A DNA stretch of 64,000 bases. Source: Enterobacter wuhouensis (GTDB taxonomy: Bacteria > Pseudomonadota > Gammaproteobacteria > Enterobacterales > Enterobacteriaceae). A program made the translations under genes and the position numbers. Shown piece by piece: positions 62,870-64,000 of this stretch; within the stretch, counting starts at the first letter, position 1, and every line of letters begins with the position of its first letter. Below the pieces are notes generated by a model that worked only from the letters and a program-made list of their open reading frames with translations, searched no databases and had not been told where the DNA came from. Where the stretch lies: NCBI RefSeq assembly GCF_004331265.1, contig NZ_SJOO01000004.1:62001-126000 (forward strand), read 5' to 3'.

Positions 62870-64000
62870 TTAGTCAGCTTGCTTACGCAGGAACGCTGGG
62901 ATGTCCAGATAATCTGGCTCTTTCGCCGTTTGCGGAGTGGTATCGTTAACCACTTTCGCGGCTGGTTTCTGCTCTTGAGTCAGCGGAGCCATACCGTGCT
63001 GCTGGTAACGATCCATGACCGGCTGCTGAGTCTGCTTGTTGGTCACCAGGGTGATCTCAGGACGCTTGTCCATACCGATACCGGTGGCAACAACAGTAAC
63101 GCGCAGTTCGTCGTTCATTTCCGGGTCAAGAGAAGTACCGATTACCACGGTCGCGTTGTCGGAAGCGAACGCACGGATGGTGTTACCCACGGTTTCGAAC
63201 TCATCCAGACGCAGGTCAAAGCCAGCGGTAATGTTGACCAGCACGCCGCGCGCACCGGACAGATCGATATCTTCCAGCAGTGGGGAAGAGATCGCCATTT
63301 CAGCCGCTTCTTCCGCACGGTCTTCACCGCTTGCCACGCCAGAGCCCATCATCGCATAGCCCATTTCGGACATCACGGTGCGAACGTCAGCAAAGTCGAC
63401 GTTCATCAGGCCAGGACGGGTAATCAGTTCAGCGATACCCTGAACCGCGCCTTTCAGCACGTCGTTTGCTGCGCCAAAAGCGTCAAGCAGGGAGATACCG
63501 CGACCCAGAACTTTCAGCAGTTTGTCGTTCGGGATGGTAATCAGAGAGTCCACATGCTTGGACAGCTCGGTGATGCCCTGCTCCGCGAATGCCATACGCT
63601 TCTTGCCTTCGAAGTTGAAAGGCTTGGTCACGACAGCAACGGTCAGGATACCTAAATCTTTTGCCACTTCAGCCACAACAGGCGCTGCACCGGTACCCGT
63701 ACCGCCGCCCATGCCTGCTGCGATGAAGACCATGTCCGCACCTTCCAGTGCAGCGCGCAGGGCTTCACGATCTTCTTCAGCCGCGTTGCGACCGACTTCC
63801 GGGTTAGCCCCAGCGCCCAGCCCTTTGGTGATGCCACCGCCGATCTGGATAGTCTGGCCTACCGCGGTTTTACGCAGTGCCTGCGCATCGGTGTTGACTG
63901 CAAAGAATTCAACGCCTTCAATGCGCTCGCGCACCATATGCTCTACGGCGTTACCGCCGCCGCCACCGACGCCGATGACTTTAATCACCGCGTCGTTGGT
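62870..64000 (-). CDS. ftsZ: Cell division GTPase FtsZ, N-terminus cut by window edge
   Basis: 376 residues are present; comparison with E. coli FtsZ (383 aa) shows that about seven N-terminal codons lie outside. The tubulin motif GGGTGTG, the T7 loop and the C-terminal peptide PDYLDIPAFLRKQ for FtsA and ZipA binding are intact. Last gene seen of the dcw cluster. Confidence 0.97.
   Translation of the reverse strand, partial: TNDAVIKVIGVGGGGGNAVEHMVRERIEGVEFFAVNTDAQALRKTAVGQTIQIGGGITKGLGAGANPEVGRNAAEEDREALRAALEGADMVFIAAGMGGGTGTGAAPVVAEVAKDLGILTVAVVTKPFNFEGKKRMAFAEQGITELSKHVDSLITIPNDKLLKVLGRGISLLDAFGAANDVLKGAVQGIAELITRPGLMNVDFADVRTVMSEMGYAMMGSGVASGEDRAEEAAEMAISSPLLEDIDLSGARGVLVNITAGFDLRLDEFETVGNTIRAFASDNATVVIGTSLDPEMNDELRVTVVATGIGMDKRPEITLVTNKQTQQPVMDRYQQHGMAPLTQEQKPAAKVVNDTTPQTAKEPDYLDIPAFLRKQAD

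Overview
The window is a continuous piece of an enterobacterial chromosome. Gene order and protein sequences match the E. coli K-12 segment from mrcB to ftsZ, read in the opposite direction. Protein lengths, AmpD residues and the accessory genes point to Enterobacter or a close relative (Lelliottia, Leclercia); this assignment is by remembered similarity, not a search. No rRNA, tRNA, insertion sequence, prophage or CRISPR array was seen.

Layout. 1-11.8 kb: mrcB (3' end outside the window), hrpB, then thpR-sfsA, dksA-gluQ, pcnB-folK and panB-panC-panD. 12.0-19.0 kb: an AT-richer seven-gene chaperone-usher fimbrial operon between panD and yadE. 19.0-31.0 kb: yadE, yadI, the ABC exporter yadGH, can, hpt, gcd, cueO, yacC, speE-speD, yacL. 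31.0-37.7 kb: acnB, an unusual 0.9-kb gap, yacH (DUF3300), a DUF2950 gene and a chromosomal TraT-like lipoprotein. 37.8-46.8 kb: the pyruvate dehydrogenase genes pdhR-aceE-aceF-lpd and divergent aroP. 47.0-49.3 kb: an inserted GPH symporter plus GH43 glycosidase pair. 49.4-64 kb: ampD-ampE, nadC, the type IV pilus genes ppdD-hofB-hofC, guaC, coaE-zapD-yacG, mutT, secM-secA, lpxC and ftsZ (lacking about seven N-terminal codons at the edge).

Most interesting observation. The gap between acnB and yacH (33.87-34.37 kb) has the layout of a divergent type I toxin-antitoxin locus. On the plus strand there is a 38-codon hydrophobic ORF with a long leader and a hairpin right after its stop. On the minus strand there is a predicted RNA of about 84 nt with its own promoter and a strong terminator. 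The two would be complementary because collinear blocks are directly repeated, including an exact 13-bp repeat at the predicted 5' end of the RNA and in the toxin leader. I recognise no known family for the peptide.

Other notable points are a conserved AUU start for pcnB, a SecM arrest motif, an AraC-like site at the GH43 operon, a perfect CRP palindrome between hpt and gcd, a PdhR box, REP/BIME elements, and a pair of about 46-bp dispersed repeats 28.7 kb apart.
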